Source: Acidimicrobiaceae bacterium
Lineage (GTDB): Bacteria > Actinomycetota > Acidimicrobiia > Acidimicrobiales > RAAP-2
Length of the DNA: 39,357 bases
Direction of reading: 5' to 3'
Assembly: GCA_003162475.1 (NCBI GenBank)
Contig: PMOI01000012.1
Span: 94,380-133,736, forward strand
Shown: piece after piece, positions 9,153 to 17,489 of the stretch
Layout: every line of letters starts with the position of its first letter
Numbering within the stretch: position 1 is the stretch's first letter
The notes under the pieces: generated by a model
Databases searched by the model: none
The model's input: the letters and a program-made list of their open reading frames with translations, nothing else
What the model was told of the DNA's origin: nothing
Position numbers and translations under genes: made by a program

Positions 9153-9932
9153 TTAGGGAGCGGGCTGCACGGCGGCGTCGGCTGCCGACCGCTTCGGCTT
9201 GCGACGGATCTTTCGCCCAAGCCACGCTACGGGGTCGTAGTGGGCGTCGACGACGCGCTCCTTCAACGGGATGATCGCGTTGTCGGTGATCTTGATGTGC
9301 TCGGGGCAGACCTCGGTGCAGCACTTGGTGATGTTGCAGTAGCCGAGTCCCATGTCTTGACGAATGAGGTCGCGACGGTCGTTCTGGTCGAGGGGGTGCA
9401 TCTCGAGTTCGGCGTAGCGGATGAAGAAGCGCGGACCGGCGTAATGCTCCTTGTTCTCTTCGTGGTCGCGGATGACGTGACAGACGTCTTGGCACATGAA
9501 GCACTCGATGCACTTACGAAACTCCTGGCCGCGTTCGACGTCCTCTTGGAACATGCGGTAGCCGCCCTCGGGCATGGGAGGGGGCATGAGGGCCGGCACC
9601 TTCGCCGCCTGCACGTAGTTGAACGAGACGTCGGTGACGAGGTCGCGAATGATAGGGAACGCCTTCATGGGCGTCACCGTGACGGGGCCCTTGGGCAACG
9701 TGTCCATGCGAGTCATGCACATCAGGCGCGGCTTACCGTTGACCTCTGCCGAACAGGAACCGCACTTGCCGGCCTTGCAGTTCCAACGACACGCCAGGTC
9801 GGGAGCGTCGGTGGCCTGGATGCGATGGATGACGTCGAGGACGACTTCGCCCTCGTTCTGTTCGAGGGTGTAGGTCTCGAAGTCGCCGCCGCTGGCGTCG
9901 CCTCGCCAGACTCGCATGGTTACTTCAGCCAT
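9153..9932 (-). CDS. sdhB: Succinate dehydrogenase iron-sulfur subunit
   Basis: Passes electrons from SdhA to the membrane subunit through three FeS clusters. The 259 residues show the plant-ferredoxin-like [2Fe-2S] ligands in CRWNCKAGKCGSC plus a later Cys in PRLMC (about residues 48-72), and two bacterial-ferredoxin-like Cys groups, CIECFMCQDVC and CNITKCCTEVCPEH. A C-terminal tail after KERVVDAHYDP is rich in basic residues and alanine. A GAGGAGG ribosome binding site precedes the ATG, and the start overlaps the sdhA stop by one base (TAATG). Confidence 0.96.
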   Translation of the reverse strand: MAEVTMRVWRGDASGGDFETYTLEQNEGEVVLDVIHRIQATDAPDLACRWNCKAGKCGSCSAEVNGKPRLMCMTRMDTLPKGPVTVTPMKAFPIIRDLVTDVSFNYVQAAKVPALMPPPMPEGGYRMFQEDVERGQEFRKCIECFMCQDVCHVIRDHEENKEHYAGPRFFIRYAELEMHPLDQNDRRDLIRQDMGLGYCNITKCCTEVCPEHIKITDNAIIPLKERVVDAHYDPVAWLGRKIRRKPKRSAADAAVQPAP

Positions 9933-11749
9933 TACAGGTCCTCCTCGAGTAGAGCCTTCAGCTCGGCGGGCATGATGAGAATCGACGACTCATGGACCGA
10001 TACCGGGTCGTCCCAGTGGCCCCCGTCAGAACTCTGGGCGAAGTTGAGCTTGCCAAGTTCGGGGTCGGCGTTGGGGAAGTCCTCTCGAGTGTGGCCGCCG
10101 CGCGACTCCTTCCTTCGAAGGGCGCCGTTCGTTACGCACTTGGAGACGGTGATCATGCTCGGCAGGTCCGTCGCGAGGTTCCAACCCGGATTGTAGGCTC
10201 GGCCACCCTTCACGGAGACGTTCTTCACGCGCTCGGTGAACTTGTCGAGCTCGTCGATCGCCAAGTCGAGTTCACCGGCGTTTCGAATGATACCGACGTT
10301 GAGTTGCATCATCTCTTGGAGGTCGTGTTGGATGTCGTACGGGTTCTCACCGTTCGTTCGATCGAAGGGAGCCAACGCTTCGCTGATAGCGGCATCGACT
10401 TCACCCTGGTCGAAGGAGGTCGCCACGTCGCCCGCTTCGATGTACTCGGCCGCGCCGATGCCCGCGCGACGGCCGAAGACGACGAGGTCCGACAGTGAGT
10501 TGCCCCCGAGTCGATTGGCGCCATGCATCCCGCCGCCGACTTCGCCCGCCGCGAAGAGTCCCGGCACGACGGTGGCCTGCGAGTCCGCGTCGACCTGCAC
10601 GCCGCCCATGAAGTAGTGGCACGTTGGACCGATCTCCATTGCCTCGCGCGTAATGTCCACGCCCGCGAGCTCCATGAACTGGTGGTACATCGAGGGCAGG
10701 CGACGACGGATGAACTCGGCCGAGCGGCGCGTCGCGATGTCGAGAAAGACACCACCGTGGGCACTGCCGCGACCGGCCTTGACTTCGGCGTTGATCGCGC
10801 GCGCGACTTCGTCACGGGGCAAGAGCTCGGGCGGACGGCGACCGGCGGTGTGGTCGTCGTACCACTTGTCGGCCTCTTCTTCTGACTCGGCCGTCTCGGC
10901 GCGGAACATCGGCGCGACGTAGTTGAACATGAAGCGTTCGCCGAGCGAGTTGCGCAGCACCCCGCCGTCACCGCGTACGCCCTCGGTGACGAGAAGTCCG
11001 CGCACGCTGAGCGGCCAGACCATGCCGGTCGGGTGGAACTGCACGCACTCCATGTCGATGAGCTTCGCGCCGGCCCACAGGGCCATCGCGTGGCCGTCGC
11101 CGGTGCTCTCCCACGAGTTCGACGTGAACTTCCAGGACTTACCGGCGCCGCCCGTCGCCAGGACGACGGTCTTGGCTTGGAAGGTGACGAACTCACCGGT
11201 CGCGCGCCAGTACCCGACGCAGCCAGCGACGCGCCCCTCGGCGTCGTGGACGAGTTGGAGGACCTTGCACTCCATGAAGACGTCGGTACCCATGGAGACG
11301 ACTTTTTGCTGCAGGGTGCGGATCAGTTCCAGACCCGTACGGTCACCAACGTGGGCGAGGCGCGCGTAGCGGTGTCCGCCGAAGTCGCGCTGGAGGATCT
11401 TGCCGTCCTTGGTGCGGTCGAAGAGCGCGCCCCACTGCTCGAGTTCCCAGACGCGATCGGGCGCCTCTTTCGCGTGCAACTCGGCCATGCGGTAGTTGTT
11501 CAGGTATTTGCCCCCGCGCATGGTGTCACGAAAGTGGACCATCCAGTTGTCTTCGGGGTAGACGTTGCCCATAGCGGCCGCCATGCCGCCTTCGGCCATG
11601 ACGGTGTGGGCCTTGCCGAGGAGGGACTTGGTGATGATGCCGACCTTGAGACCGCGCTGGCCCGCTTCGATGGCGGCGCGTAGCCCCGCGCCGCCGGCGC
11701 CGATGATCAGTACGTCGTACTCGTGGTGTTCGGTCGTTACGTCGGTCAC
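9932..11749 (-). CDS. sdhA: Succinate dehydrogenase flavoprotein subunit
   Basis: Oxidises succinate to fumarate using FAD. The 605 residues show the FAD-binding start YDVLIIGAGGAGLRAAIEAG (about 9-28), the flavin-attachment region KAHTVMAEGGMAAAMG with the histidine expected to bind FAD covalently, HPTGMVWP, and GGVQVDADSQATVVPGLFAA followed by GEVGGGMHGANRLGGNSL. The start is GTG with AAGGA seven bases upstream. The gene order sdhC-sdhA-sdhB, and the single membrane subunit upstream, match mycobacterial Sdh1 rather than the E. coli sdhCDAB layout. Confidence 0.96.
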   Translation of the reverse strand: MTDVTTEHHEYDVLIIGAGGAGLRAAIEAGQRGLKVGIITKSLLGKAHTVMAEGGMAAAMGNVYPEDNWMVHFRDTMRGGKYLNNYRMAELHAKEAPDRVWELEQWGALFDRTKDGKILQRDFGGHRYARLAHVGDRTGLELIRTLQQKVVSMGTDVFMECKVLQLVHDAEGRVAGCVGYWRATGEFVTFQAKTVVLATGGAGKSWKFTSNSWESTGDGHAMALWAGAKLIDMECVQFHPTGMVWPLSVRGLLVTEGVRGDGGVLRNSLGERFMFNYVAPMFRAETAESEEEADKWYDDHTAGRRPPELLPRDEVARAINAEVKAGRGSAHGGVFLDIATRRSAEFIRRRLPSMYHQFMELAGVDITREAMEIGPTCHYFMGGVQVDADSQATVVPGLFAAGEVGGGMHGANRLGGNSLSDLVVFGRRAGIGAAEYIEAGDVATSFDQGEVDAAISEALAPFDRTNGENPYDIQHDLQEMMQLNVGIIRNAGELDLAIDELDKFTERVKNVSVKGGRAYNPGWNLATDLPSMITVSKCVTNGALRRKESRGGHTREDFPNADPELGKLNFAQSSDGGHWDDPVSVHESSILIMPAELKALLEEDL

Positions 11750-11765
11750 GAAGGAGTCCTTAAAT

Positions 11766-12581
11766 CTAGAAAAGCTTGTAGTCGGAGATGGCGCCCGAGG
11801 CGACGAGTCGCACGTAGACGTCGGTGAGGGCCACGAAGACGAGTGACGCCCACGCGAAGTTCATGTGCTTGGCGTTGAGCGGTGTCACGAACTTCCAAAA
11901 CTTGTAGCGGATGGGGTGAGCCTTGAAACTTTTCACTTGACCACCACAGAGGTGGCGACAGGCGTGACACGACAGTGAGTACAGCCAGAGCAACGTGGCG
12001 TTCACGGTCAAGACGATCGTGCCGACGGTGACGCCCCAGCCGAGACCGGGTTGGCGAAACGCAAGGACTGCGTCGTAGGTGAGCAGAACGTTGAAGACAA
12101 GACCTGCGTAAAAAAAGTAACGGTGCAGGTTCTGCATCAGGAGCGGGAAACGCGTCTCGCCCGAGTAGGAGCCGTGCGCGTCGGCGACCGAGCAACTCGG
12201 TGGCGACCACCAAAACGCGCGATAGTAGCTGCGCCGGTAGTAGTAGCACGTCAGGCGAAAGCCCAACGGAAAGATCAAAATCAACAGCGCCGGCGACAAA
12301 GTCCAGGCGTTGACGGCGAAGGCGAACTTAGCTCCGGGCACACAACTGCCACCGATGCAGGGCGAGTAGAAGGGGCTGATCAGGTCGCGGTGCACGAGGG
12401 AGCCCACGTAGTAGTACTTGTTCTGAAAGGCCGCCCACGTCGAGTAGATGACGAAGGCCGTAAGGATGGCGACGGTCACGACGGGTTGGATCCACCAACG
12501 GTCCTTGCGCAGAGTCGGTTCGTCGGGACCGCCCCTCGTTCCCCCCAGCTGAACCTTCGTCGAACTCTCTAGGGCCGTCAC
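11766..12581 (-). CDS. sdhC: Succinate dehydrogenase membrane anchor, Sdh1 / type F-like
   Basis: A 271-residue integral membrane protein with about five hydrophobic helices (roughly 30-52, 93-112, 153-175, 182-204, 241-262). It lies 16 bases upstream of sdhA, and no sdhD is present. Length, topology and position match the single membrane subunit of mycobacterial Sdh1, which transfers electrons to quinone through a membrane-embedded Rieske-type [2Fe-2S] cluster rather than haem. Consistent with this, the end of helix 4 carries SCHACRHLCGG (Cys205, His206, Cys208, His210, Cys212), and Cys112 and Cys130 lie nearby. Which residues are the ligands cannot be settled here. The start is GTG with a GAGGAGAG ribosome binding site. 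Confidence 0.85.
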   Translation of the reverse strand: MTALESSTKVQLGGTRGGPDEPTLRKDRWWIQPVVTVAILTAFVIYSTWAAFQNKYYYVGSLVHRDLISPFYSPCIGGSCVPGAKFAFAVNAWTLSPALLILIFPLGFRLTCYYYRRSYYRAFWWSPPSCSVADAHGSYSGETRFPLLMQNLHRYFFYAGLVFNVLLTYDAVLAFRQPGLGWGVTVGTIVLTVNATLLWLYSLSCHACRHLCGGQVKSFKAHPIRYKFWKFVTPLNAKHMNFAWASLVFVALTDVYVRLVASGAISDYKLF

Positions 12582-12680
12582 AGACTCTCCTCGTTACTAG
12601 TTCTCTGGGTACCACACTGCAGATTCAATACTAGGCAGCTTCCGCGCTTTGCTAAAGACGCGCGAATGTCACGTCACCTC

Positions 12681-12716
12681 AAAAAAAAGATGAACGACGT
12701 CGAGAAAACTTCGACG
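12681..12716 (-). terminator. Terminator after the cta operon
   Basis: Read on the minus strand, a stem of six pairs plus a G-U pair (12698-12704 with 12710-12716) is followed after nine bases by a run of eight T (12681-12688). It lies just past the ctaF stop and separates the cta genes from the sdh operon. Confidence 0.55.
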
Positions 12717-12727
12717 AGTTCAACTGG

Positions 12728-13120
12728 CTAATGCGTACCCCCGCGACGACCTTCGGCCGTTCCTCCAAAGAGCGCCCAGACCACTAGACCGAGTCCGGGA
12801 ATCAAGAACCAGATCCCAAAGACCAAAGCGAGCACGACGAAGAAGGCACCCATACCGAGGGTGAAGGGCCAGATGGACGTCCCGGGGAAGGCGCCCACGA
12901 CGCCCGCTCCTTGGGCCTGGGTTGCGTTCGGGTCGTCTTCGGGGCGCGCGCGCATCCGCCGACTCCACCAGTAGTAGTAGCTACCCGGAACGAAGCAGAG
13001 CAACATACCGGCGAACATCATCACGCTGCCCGCGTTCTCGTGTCCCCAGTTCCAATAGACGACAGACATGACACCAAAGAAGAGCCCGAGGCTCAAAAGG
13101 ACCTTCGCCTCGGTCCTCAT
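12728..13120 (-). CDS. ctaF: Cytochrome c oxidase subunit IV (CtaF-type)
   Basis: A 130-residue small membrane protein with four hydrophobic segments (starting MRTEAKVLLSLGLFFGVMS). Its length and its position directly after ctaD match the actinobacterial oxidase subunit IV, an accessory subunit of the aa3-type oxidase. The ATG at 13120 overlaps the ctaD stop by four bases (ATGA). The frame is open further upstream, but that part is arginine/proline-rich, lies inside ctaD and looks like a shadow. The tail ends GGTAEGRRGGTH. Confidence 0.85.
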   Translation of the reverse strand: MRTEAKVLLSLGLFFGVMSVVYWNWGHENAGSVMMFAGMLLCFVPGSYYYWWSRRMRARPEDDPNATQAQGAGVVGAFPGTSIWPFTLGMGAFFVVLALVFGIWFLIPGLGLVVWALFGGTAEGRRGGTH

Positions 13121-14826
13121 GCGACCGGCACCTCGTCGTGGTGCTCGCCTTGGTGCTCGTGGTGGTGACCGTGCTCGGCCGCCGTGTGGCCGGGGTGGTT
13201 GTAGTCCCAGGTCGGACGTTCGGAGCGGATCTGGGGCAGGCGGTAGAAGTTGTGGTGCGGGGGAGGCGAGGTGGTGAACCACTCGAGCGTGTGAGCGTCC
13301 CACGGGTTGTCACCGGCCGGGTACTTCTTCCAGCTGTAGACGATGTTCACCATGAAGGCAACCGTCGAGATCCCGATCAGGATCGCGCCCACCGTCGAGA
13401 CTTGGTTCAAGAACTGCCACCCCGGGTGCAGCGCGTAGGTGGCGACACGTCGCGGCATCCCGCGCAGACCGAGCAAGTACATCGGCAGCGTGAAGACCTG
13501 CGTGCCAATGAACAAGAACCAGAACTGGACCTTGCCAATGGTCTCGTTCAACAGGTAGCCGGTGATCTTCGGACCCCAGTAGTAAAGGCCGCCCATCGCG
13601 CCGAGCACCAACGCCATCACGATCGAGTGGAAGTGCGCGACCACGAAGTAGGTGTCGTGGGTGAAGAAGTCGAGCGGGGGACTCGCGAGGTAGATGCCCG
13701 TGAGTCCCCCAATGAGGAACGTGATGAGAAAGCCCACCGCCATCAACATGGCGGTGGAGAACCAGACTTCCCCTCGCCACATGGTGCCGATCCAGTTGAA
13801 CATCTTGATGCCCGTCGGTACGGCGATCAAGAGACTCATGATGGAAAAGAAGGGCAACAGCACGACGCCCGTGGTGAACATGTGGTGCGCCCATACGCCG
13901 AGCGAGAGCGCGCCGATCGACAGCGTCGCGAAGACCATGCCCTTGTAACCAAAGACGGGCTTACGCGAGAAGACGGCGATGATCTCGGTGACCATGCCGA
14001 AGAACGGCAGGGCCAAAATATAGACCTCCGGATGGCCCCAGAACCAGAAAATATGCTGCCAGAGCACCGGCACCCCGCCGCCTTGGACCGAGAAGATGTG
14101 CGTGCCGAAGTGCCGGTCGCAGTAGAGCATGATGAGCCCGGCCGTCAAGACGGGGAAGGCGAGAAGAATCAGGATCGCCGTGATGAGGAGGTTCCACGTG
14201 AAGATCGGCATGCGGAACATCGTCATACCGGGCGCTCGTAGGTAGAAGATCGTCGCGCAGAGATTGACGCCGGTGAAGATTGCGGAGAACCCCGTGAGCA
14301 GTAGTCCGCCAATCCACAGGTCCGCGCCCGCGCCCGGCGTGTTGATCGAGTTCGACAACGGCGCGTAGGCGACCCAACCGAAGTTGGCGGCGCCACCGGC
14401 CACGAAGAAACCTGACAACATCGTGATCGAACCGGTCAGGTAGAGCCAATAACTCAGCGCGTTCAGTCGAGGAAAGGCCATGTCCGGCGCGCCGATCTGG
14501 ATGGGCACGATGATGTTGGCCAGCGCGCCAAAGGCGAAGGGACCGACGAAGAGGTAGATCATGACCGAACCGTGCATGGTGAACAGCTCGTTGTACTGCG
14601 CGAAGGAGACGAGGGAGTTGTTGGACGTCGTGAGTTGAGCGCGAATGACCTCGGCCAACGCGCCACCGATCACCATCATGATGACCGCGGTGACGGTGTA
14701 GGACATGCCGATGACCTTGTGGTCGGTCGACGTCATCCACTTCAAGATGCCCGTGGGTCCGTGGTGCTCTTCGTGATCGTGGTCGTCGTGTTCGGTGGCG
14801 ATGGGCGGATCGAGTACGTCAGTCAT
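13117..14826 (-). CDS. ctaD: Cytochrome c oxidase subunit I (aa3-type)
   Basis: Catalytic haem-copper subunit that reduces oxygen and pumps protons. The 569-residue protein has about 12 helices. Metal ligands are visible: the low-spin haem His in TMHGSVMIYLF (His85), the CuB His with the cross-linked Tyr in WGHPEVYILALP (His265, Tyr269; Glu267 of the D-channel), the HH pair in WAHHMFTTG (314-315), and the haem a3/a histidines in VVAHFHSIV. D-channel IGAPDMAFPR and K-channel PTGIKMFNW are both intact, so it is an A1-type proton pump. A histidine/acid-rich N-terminus (about 13-22) is notable. It overlaps ctaC by one base and ctaF by four. Confidence 0.97.
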   Translation of the reverse strand: MTDVLDPPIATEHDDHDHEEHHGPTGILKWMTSTDHKVIGMSYTVTAVIMMVIGGALAEVIRAQLTTSNNSLVSFAQYNELFTMHGSVMIYLFVGPFAFGALANIIVPIQIGAPDMAFPRLNALSYWLYLTGSITMLSGFFVAGGAANFGWVAYAPLSNSINTPGAGADLWIGGLLLTGFSAIFTGVNLCATIFYLRAPGMTMFRMPIFTWNLLITAILILLAFPVLTAGLIMLYCDRHFGTHIFSVQGGGVPVLWQHIFWFWGHPEVYILALPFFGMVTEIIAVFSRKPVFGYKGMVFATLSIGALSLGVWAHHMFTTGVVLLPFFSIMSLLIAVPTGIKMFNWIGTMWRGEVWFSTAMLMAVGFLITFLIGGLTGIYLASPPLDFFTHDTYFVVAHFHSIVMALVLGAMGGLYYWGPKITGYLLNETIGKVQFWFLFIGTQVFTLPMYLLGLRGMPRRVATYALHPGWQFLNQVSTVGAILIGISTVAFMVNIVYSWKKYPAGDNPWDAHTLEWFTTSPPPHHNFYRLPQIRSERPTWDYNHPGHTAAEHGHHHEHQGEHHDEVPVA

Positions 14827-15695
14827 CAGTTGTTCCCCTCGCTCTTCGTGGACCTCGTCGGCACGTTCGACGAGGTCTGCTGCTTCGTGGCGGCCTGTGC
14901 CGCCAGCGCGGCGCTCACGCTGGCGTTACTCGTGAGCCAAGCGGCGTACTCGGACTGACTGACGACCTTCACACGAAAGACCATCAGTGAGTGGTACAAC
15001 CCGCAGAGCTGCGTGCACTGCCCGTCGAACGTTCCGGTGTTCACGGCGCGAAGCGTGAACTGGTTCAACACTCCCGGCAGGGCGTAGCGCGAGAAGTTGA
15101 AGGCGTGCACGTAGAAGCCGTGAATGACGTCTGACGACGTCAGGTTGATGTGCACGTTGGTGTTGACGGGCATGACCATGACGGGGTCTTGGGTCGTCTG
15201 ACCAACGACGACGACGTTCTGGCCAGGGTAGGTGAACTTCCAGCCCCACTGAAAGGCGTTGACGTTGATCGTGACGTTCGTCTTCGGGTTCGCGACCTCT
15301 TTGTTCTCGACGACCATGGTGGCGGCGAAGAGGCCCAACACGATGATGACGGGCACGATGGTGTACGTCATCTCGAGCGGGATGTGGTACTGACTCTGCT
15401 TGGGGATGCGATCGCTCTTGCGACGGTATTTGAAGACGGCCCAAAGAATGAGCAGCGTCGTAAATCCGCCGACGATCACGGCGCCGATGGAGAACCCTTG
15501 CCAGAGGTGGTACGTCGAGCGAGAACTGGTGGTCGCGCCGGGCGAGGCGCCAAAAGTTGGCACGGTGCAACCCGCGAGCGCGAGAGCGGCGATGGGGAGC
15601 GCAACAATACGTCGCACGCGGCGCCAGCGGCGTGACCGGTCGGAGTCTCCCTGCGGGGACAGGGCGGGTGGTTCCACGGAGAAAACCTTACTCAT
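14826..15695 (-). CDS. ctaC: Cytochrome c oxidase subunit II
   Basis: Accepts electrons through the binuclear CuA centre. The 289 residues contain a lipoprotein-type signal ending LALAGC (lipobox Cys43), two membrane helices (about 63-88 and 107-128) and an extracytoplasmic cupredoxin domain. CuA ligands are His192 in VIHGFYVH and the set Cys227, Cys231, His235, Met238 in CTQLCGLYHSLM. The position that usually carries Glu between the two cysteines is Gln229; only its backbone carbonyl binds copper, so function may be retained. The docking tryptophans appear in FQWGWKF. The gene lies 78 bases downstream of tatA and is coupled to ctaD (TGATG). Confidence 0.96.
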   Translation of the reverse strand: MSKVFSVEPPALSPQGDSDRSRRWRRVRRIVALPIAALALAGCTVPTFGASPGATTSSRSTYHLWQGFSIGAVIVGGFTTLLILWAVFKYRRKSDRIPKQSQYHIPLEMTYTIVPVIIVLGLFAATMVVENKEVANPKTNVTINVNAFQWGWKFTYPGQNVVVVGQTTQDPVMVMPVNTNVHINLTSSDVIHGFYVHAFNFSRYALPGVLNQFTLRAVNTGTFDGQCTQLCGLYHSLMVFRVKVVSQSEYAAWLTSNASVSAALAAQAATKQQTSSNVPTRSTKSEGNN

Positions 15696-15721
15696 TTTTT
15701 AAGGTTGGTTGGCTCGCCAGG

Positions 15722-15756
15722 CGTTGGTATGGAGCGCGTTGTGTAACGGACCAACG
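15722..15756. other. Nested inverted repeat between tatA and ctaC
   Basis: CGTTGGT (15722-15728) pairs with ACCAACG (15750-15756), and inside it CGTT-GTGT-AACG (15737-15748) forms a second short stem. There is no T-run on the minus strand, so it looks more like a transcript structure between co-directional genes than a standard terminator. Confidence 0.3.
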
Positions 15757-15773
15757 ACCCCTGCGCTCGCGGA

Positions 15774-15986
15774 CTACTTCTCGTCCTCAGGTGTCTTCGT
15801 CTCCGAAGCATCGGTGGCCTTCGTCGTTCCCGAAGCCTTACCTTCCTTCAGACCCTTTTCAAACTCGTTCTTGGCGGAGCCGAGGTTCTTAGCCAGTTTG
15901 GGGATGGCCGCGCCGCCAAAGATGAGTACGGCGACGACGATGACCACAATCAAGAGATCCGGTCCAAAAATTTCACCAAAGAACAC
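15774..15986 (-). CDS. tatA: Twin-arginine translocase subunit TatA
   Basis: A 70-residue protein with the TatA plan: a short periplasmic N-terminus, one membrane helix (PDLLIVVIVVAVLIFGGA, about 9-26), the hinge, and an amphipathic helix IPKLAKNLGSAKNEFEKGLK (about 28-47), then a charged, disordered tail. TatA forms the pore-like part of the system that exports folded proteins. The start is GTG with AAAGGAG a few bases upstream. It lies immediately upstream of ctaC on the same strand and may be co-transcribed with the oxidase genes; no tatB or tatC is in the window. Confidence 0.92.
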   Translation of the reverse strand: MFFGEIFGPDLLIVVIVVAVLIFGGAAIPKLAKNLGSAKNEFEKGLKEGKASGTTKATDASETKTPEDEK

Positions 15987-16087
15987 GGTCTACTCCTTTG
16001 ACGTGCGTAAACCCCACAGTAGTTCGCTCCTCGAGGGGCACGACTACGCCGCCGCAGCCTCTCATCAGGTTCGGTAAGAATGAAGAG

Positions 16088-16753
16088 GTGACCTCAGCGC
16101 CTCGTGCGACGTCTCGTGACGCCTTGAGCGTCGCGATCACCGTGGGTACTTACGGTGTTGCCTTTGGGGCCGCCGGGATCGCCGCGGGATTCTCCGTCCT
16201 CCAGACCTGTCTCTTCTCCCTCCTCACCTTCACCGGCGCCAGTCAGTTCGCCGCCGTCGGGGTGATGGCGGCTGGTGGGGGCGCGGCGAGCGCCGTCGCC
16301 GCGGCGACCATGCTCGGCACGCGTAACGCGCTGTACGGACTCCAGATGGCCCCACTGGTGCGAGTGAAGGGTCTACGACGCGTAGCGGCGGCGCACCTCA
16401 CCATCGACGAGTCGACCGGCGTCGCCCTCGCCCAGACGCCTCGCGGCACGCACGCCATGCGTAGGGGATTTTGGCTGACCGGCTTGGGCGTCTACCTCTT
16501 CTGGAATCTCTTCACGCTGCTCGGCGCGCTCGGCGCGAAAGCACTCGGCAGTCCGGCCTCGTGGGGACTCGACGCCGCGGTGCCGGCGGCGTTCTTGGGA
16601 CTACTCTGGCCGCGTCTCACCACTACGTACCTGCGCGTCGTCGCCGCCTCGTCCATGGTCTTCGCGTTGCTCGTCACGCCCTGGTTACCCGCGGGACTGC
16701 CGATTATCGCCAGCGCGCTCGTCGCCGTGGTCTGTGGATGGCGCGAACGATGA
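16088..16753 (+). CDS. azlC: AzlC-family amino acid exporter, large subunit
   Basis: A 221-residue membrane protein of the AzlC family, which with AzlD exports branched-chain or similar amino acids. Seen: SVAITVGTYGVAFGAAGIAAG, the conserved FTGASQFAAVGVMAAGG (about residues 44-60) and GTRNALYGLQMAP, with five or six helices. The GTG at 16088 is chosen because family similarity begins soon after it and a -10-like TAAGAAT lies just upstream. The frame also opens at 15998, but those 30 residues do not look like AzlC and overlap the tatA promoter side. The stop overlaps azlD by four bases. Confidence 0.85.
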   Translation: MTSAPRATSRDALSVAITVGTYGVAFGAAGIAAGFSVLQTCLFSLLTFTGASQFAAVGVMAAGGGAASAVAAATMLGTRNALYGLQMAPLVRVKGLRRVAAAHLTIDESTGVALAQTPRGTHAMRRGFWLTGLGVYLFWNLFTLLGALGAKALGSPASWGLDAAVPAAFLGLLWPRLTTTYLRVVAASSMVFALLVTPWLPAGLPIIASALVAVVCGWRER

Positions 16754-17064
16754 GTACCTCGACTGCCTGGATCGTGCTCGGGGCGACGAGCGTGTTGTGC
16801 TTTGGCGTGAAACTACTCGGCTACTACATCCCCGAGGGCTGGCTCGCTCATCCGCGCTTGCAACGCGTGAACGCCCTCGTACCGATCTCGCTCCTGAGTG
16901 CACTCGTCGTCGCCGAGGGACTCGTGGTCAAGACCCACGTCGTGCTCGACCACCGTCTGGCCGGTCTCGCGGTGGCGCTCGCGGCGCTCTTCGCGAAGGC
17001 GCCCTTTCCCGTCGTCGTGGCGTCCGCGGCGATTACCTCAGCGCTGGTGTACCACCTGCACTAA
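16750..17064 (+). CDS. azlD: AzlD-family amino acid exporter, small subunit
   Basis: A 104-residue protein with four hydrophobic helices (starting MSTSTAWIVLGATSVLCFGV), matching AzlD in size and in its position directly after azlC with an ATGA overlap. It is expected to form a two-part exporter with AzlC in the cytoplasmic membrane. KLLGYYIPEGWLAHPRLQR between helices 1 and 2 is the family-like loop. The stop overlaps the stop of the convergent CopD-like gene by four bases. Confidence 0.85.
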   Translation: MSTSTAWIVLGATSVLCFGVKLLGYYIPEGWLAHPRLQRVNALVPISLLSALVVAEGLVVKTHVVLDHRLAGLAVALAALFAKAPFPVVVASAAITSALVYHLH

Positions 17065-17489
17065 CCGGTGAGTGCGACGCCGAGCACCAGCGCGGCGAGT
17101 GTCCCGATCATGCCCACGCCAGCGAAGACGCCCTTCGCCTTGGGTGATGCGGCTCTCGTGTGCAAGAAGGCGCCCAGTCCCGCGACGATCACGCAGAACA
17201 TCTTGATGCCGAAGACCATGTTCCAGCTCGACGTCGCTGACGAACCCATCGCCGCGACGTTCCACACGCCCGTCGCGATCAAGAGTCCGTAGGCCGGCCA
17301 CGTGAACCTCGCGAAGGCTCTGGCCACTTTGCCGGGCGCGTCGTGCGAGATCCCACGCAGTGTCACGACGAGACCGGCGAGTACCAACTGACCGCCGACC
17401 CAGACGCACGCGCCCAGCACGTGCAAACTAAGACGAACGATGGTCCACGCGTTGGCGAGTTGTGCGTGATGCGTCACGACAGCGCTCAT
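17061..17489 (-). CDS. CopD-like four-helix membrane protein
   Basis: A 142-residue membrane protein with four predicted helices. It resembles the CopD / DUF2269-type fold: helix 1 contains SLHVLGACVWVGGQLVLAG with the conserved His near WVGG, helix 2 ends TWPAYGLLIATGVWNV, and helix 3 has VFGIKMFCVIVAGLGAFLH. Family members are linked to copper or haem handling, but no specific role is shown here. The ATG lies immediately before the end of the enoyl-CoA hydratase gene upstream on the same strand, so the two are probably co-transcribed. Confidence 0.65.
   Translation of the reverse strand: MSAVVTHHAQLANAWTIVRLSLHVLGACVWVGGQLVLAGLVVTLRGISHDAPGKVARAFARFTWPAYGLLIATGVWNVAAMGSSATSSWNMVFGIKMFCVIVAGLGAFLHTRAASPKAKGVFAGVGMIGTLAALVLGVALTG

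Noticed and set aside
12728..13303. Longer 191-residue version of ctaF
   Set aside because: The first 61 residues are a shadow of ctaD; the ATGA overlap at 13120 gives the normal subunit IV length.
13138..14241. A 367-residue plus-strand frame across ctaD
   Set aside because: Very rich in Arg, His, Asp and Glu, as expected of an antisense reading of a GC-rich membrane protein gene; ctaD is certain.
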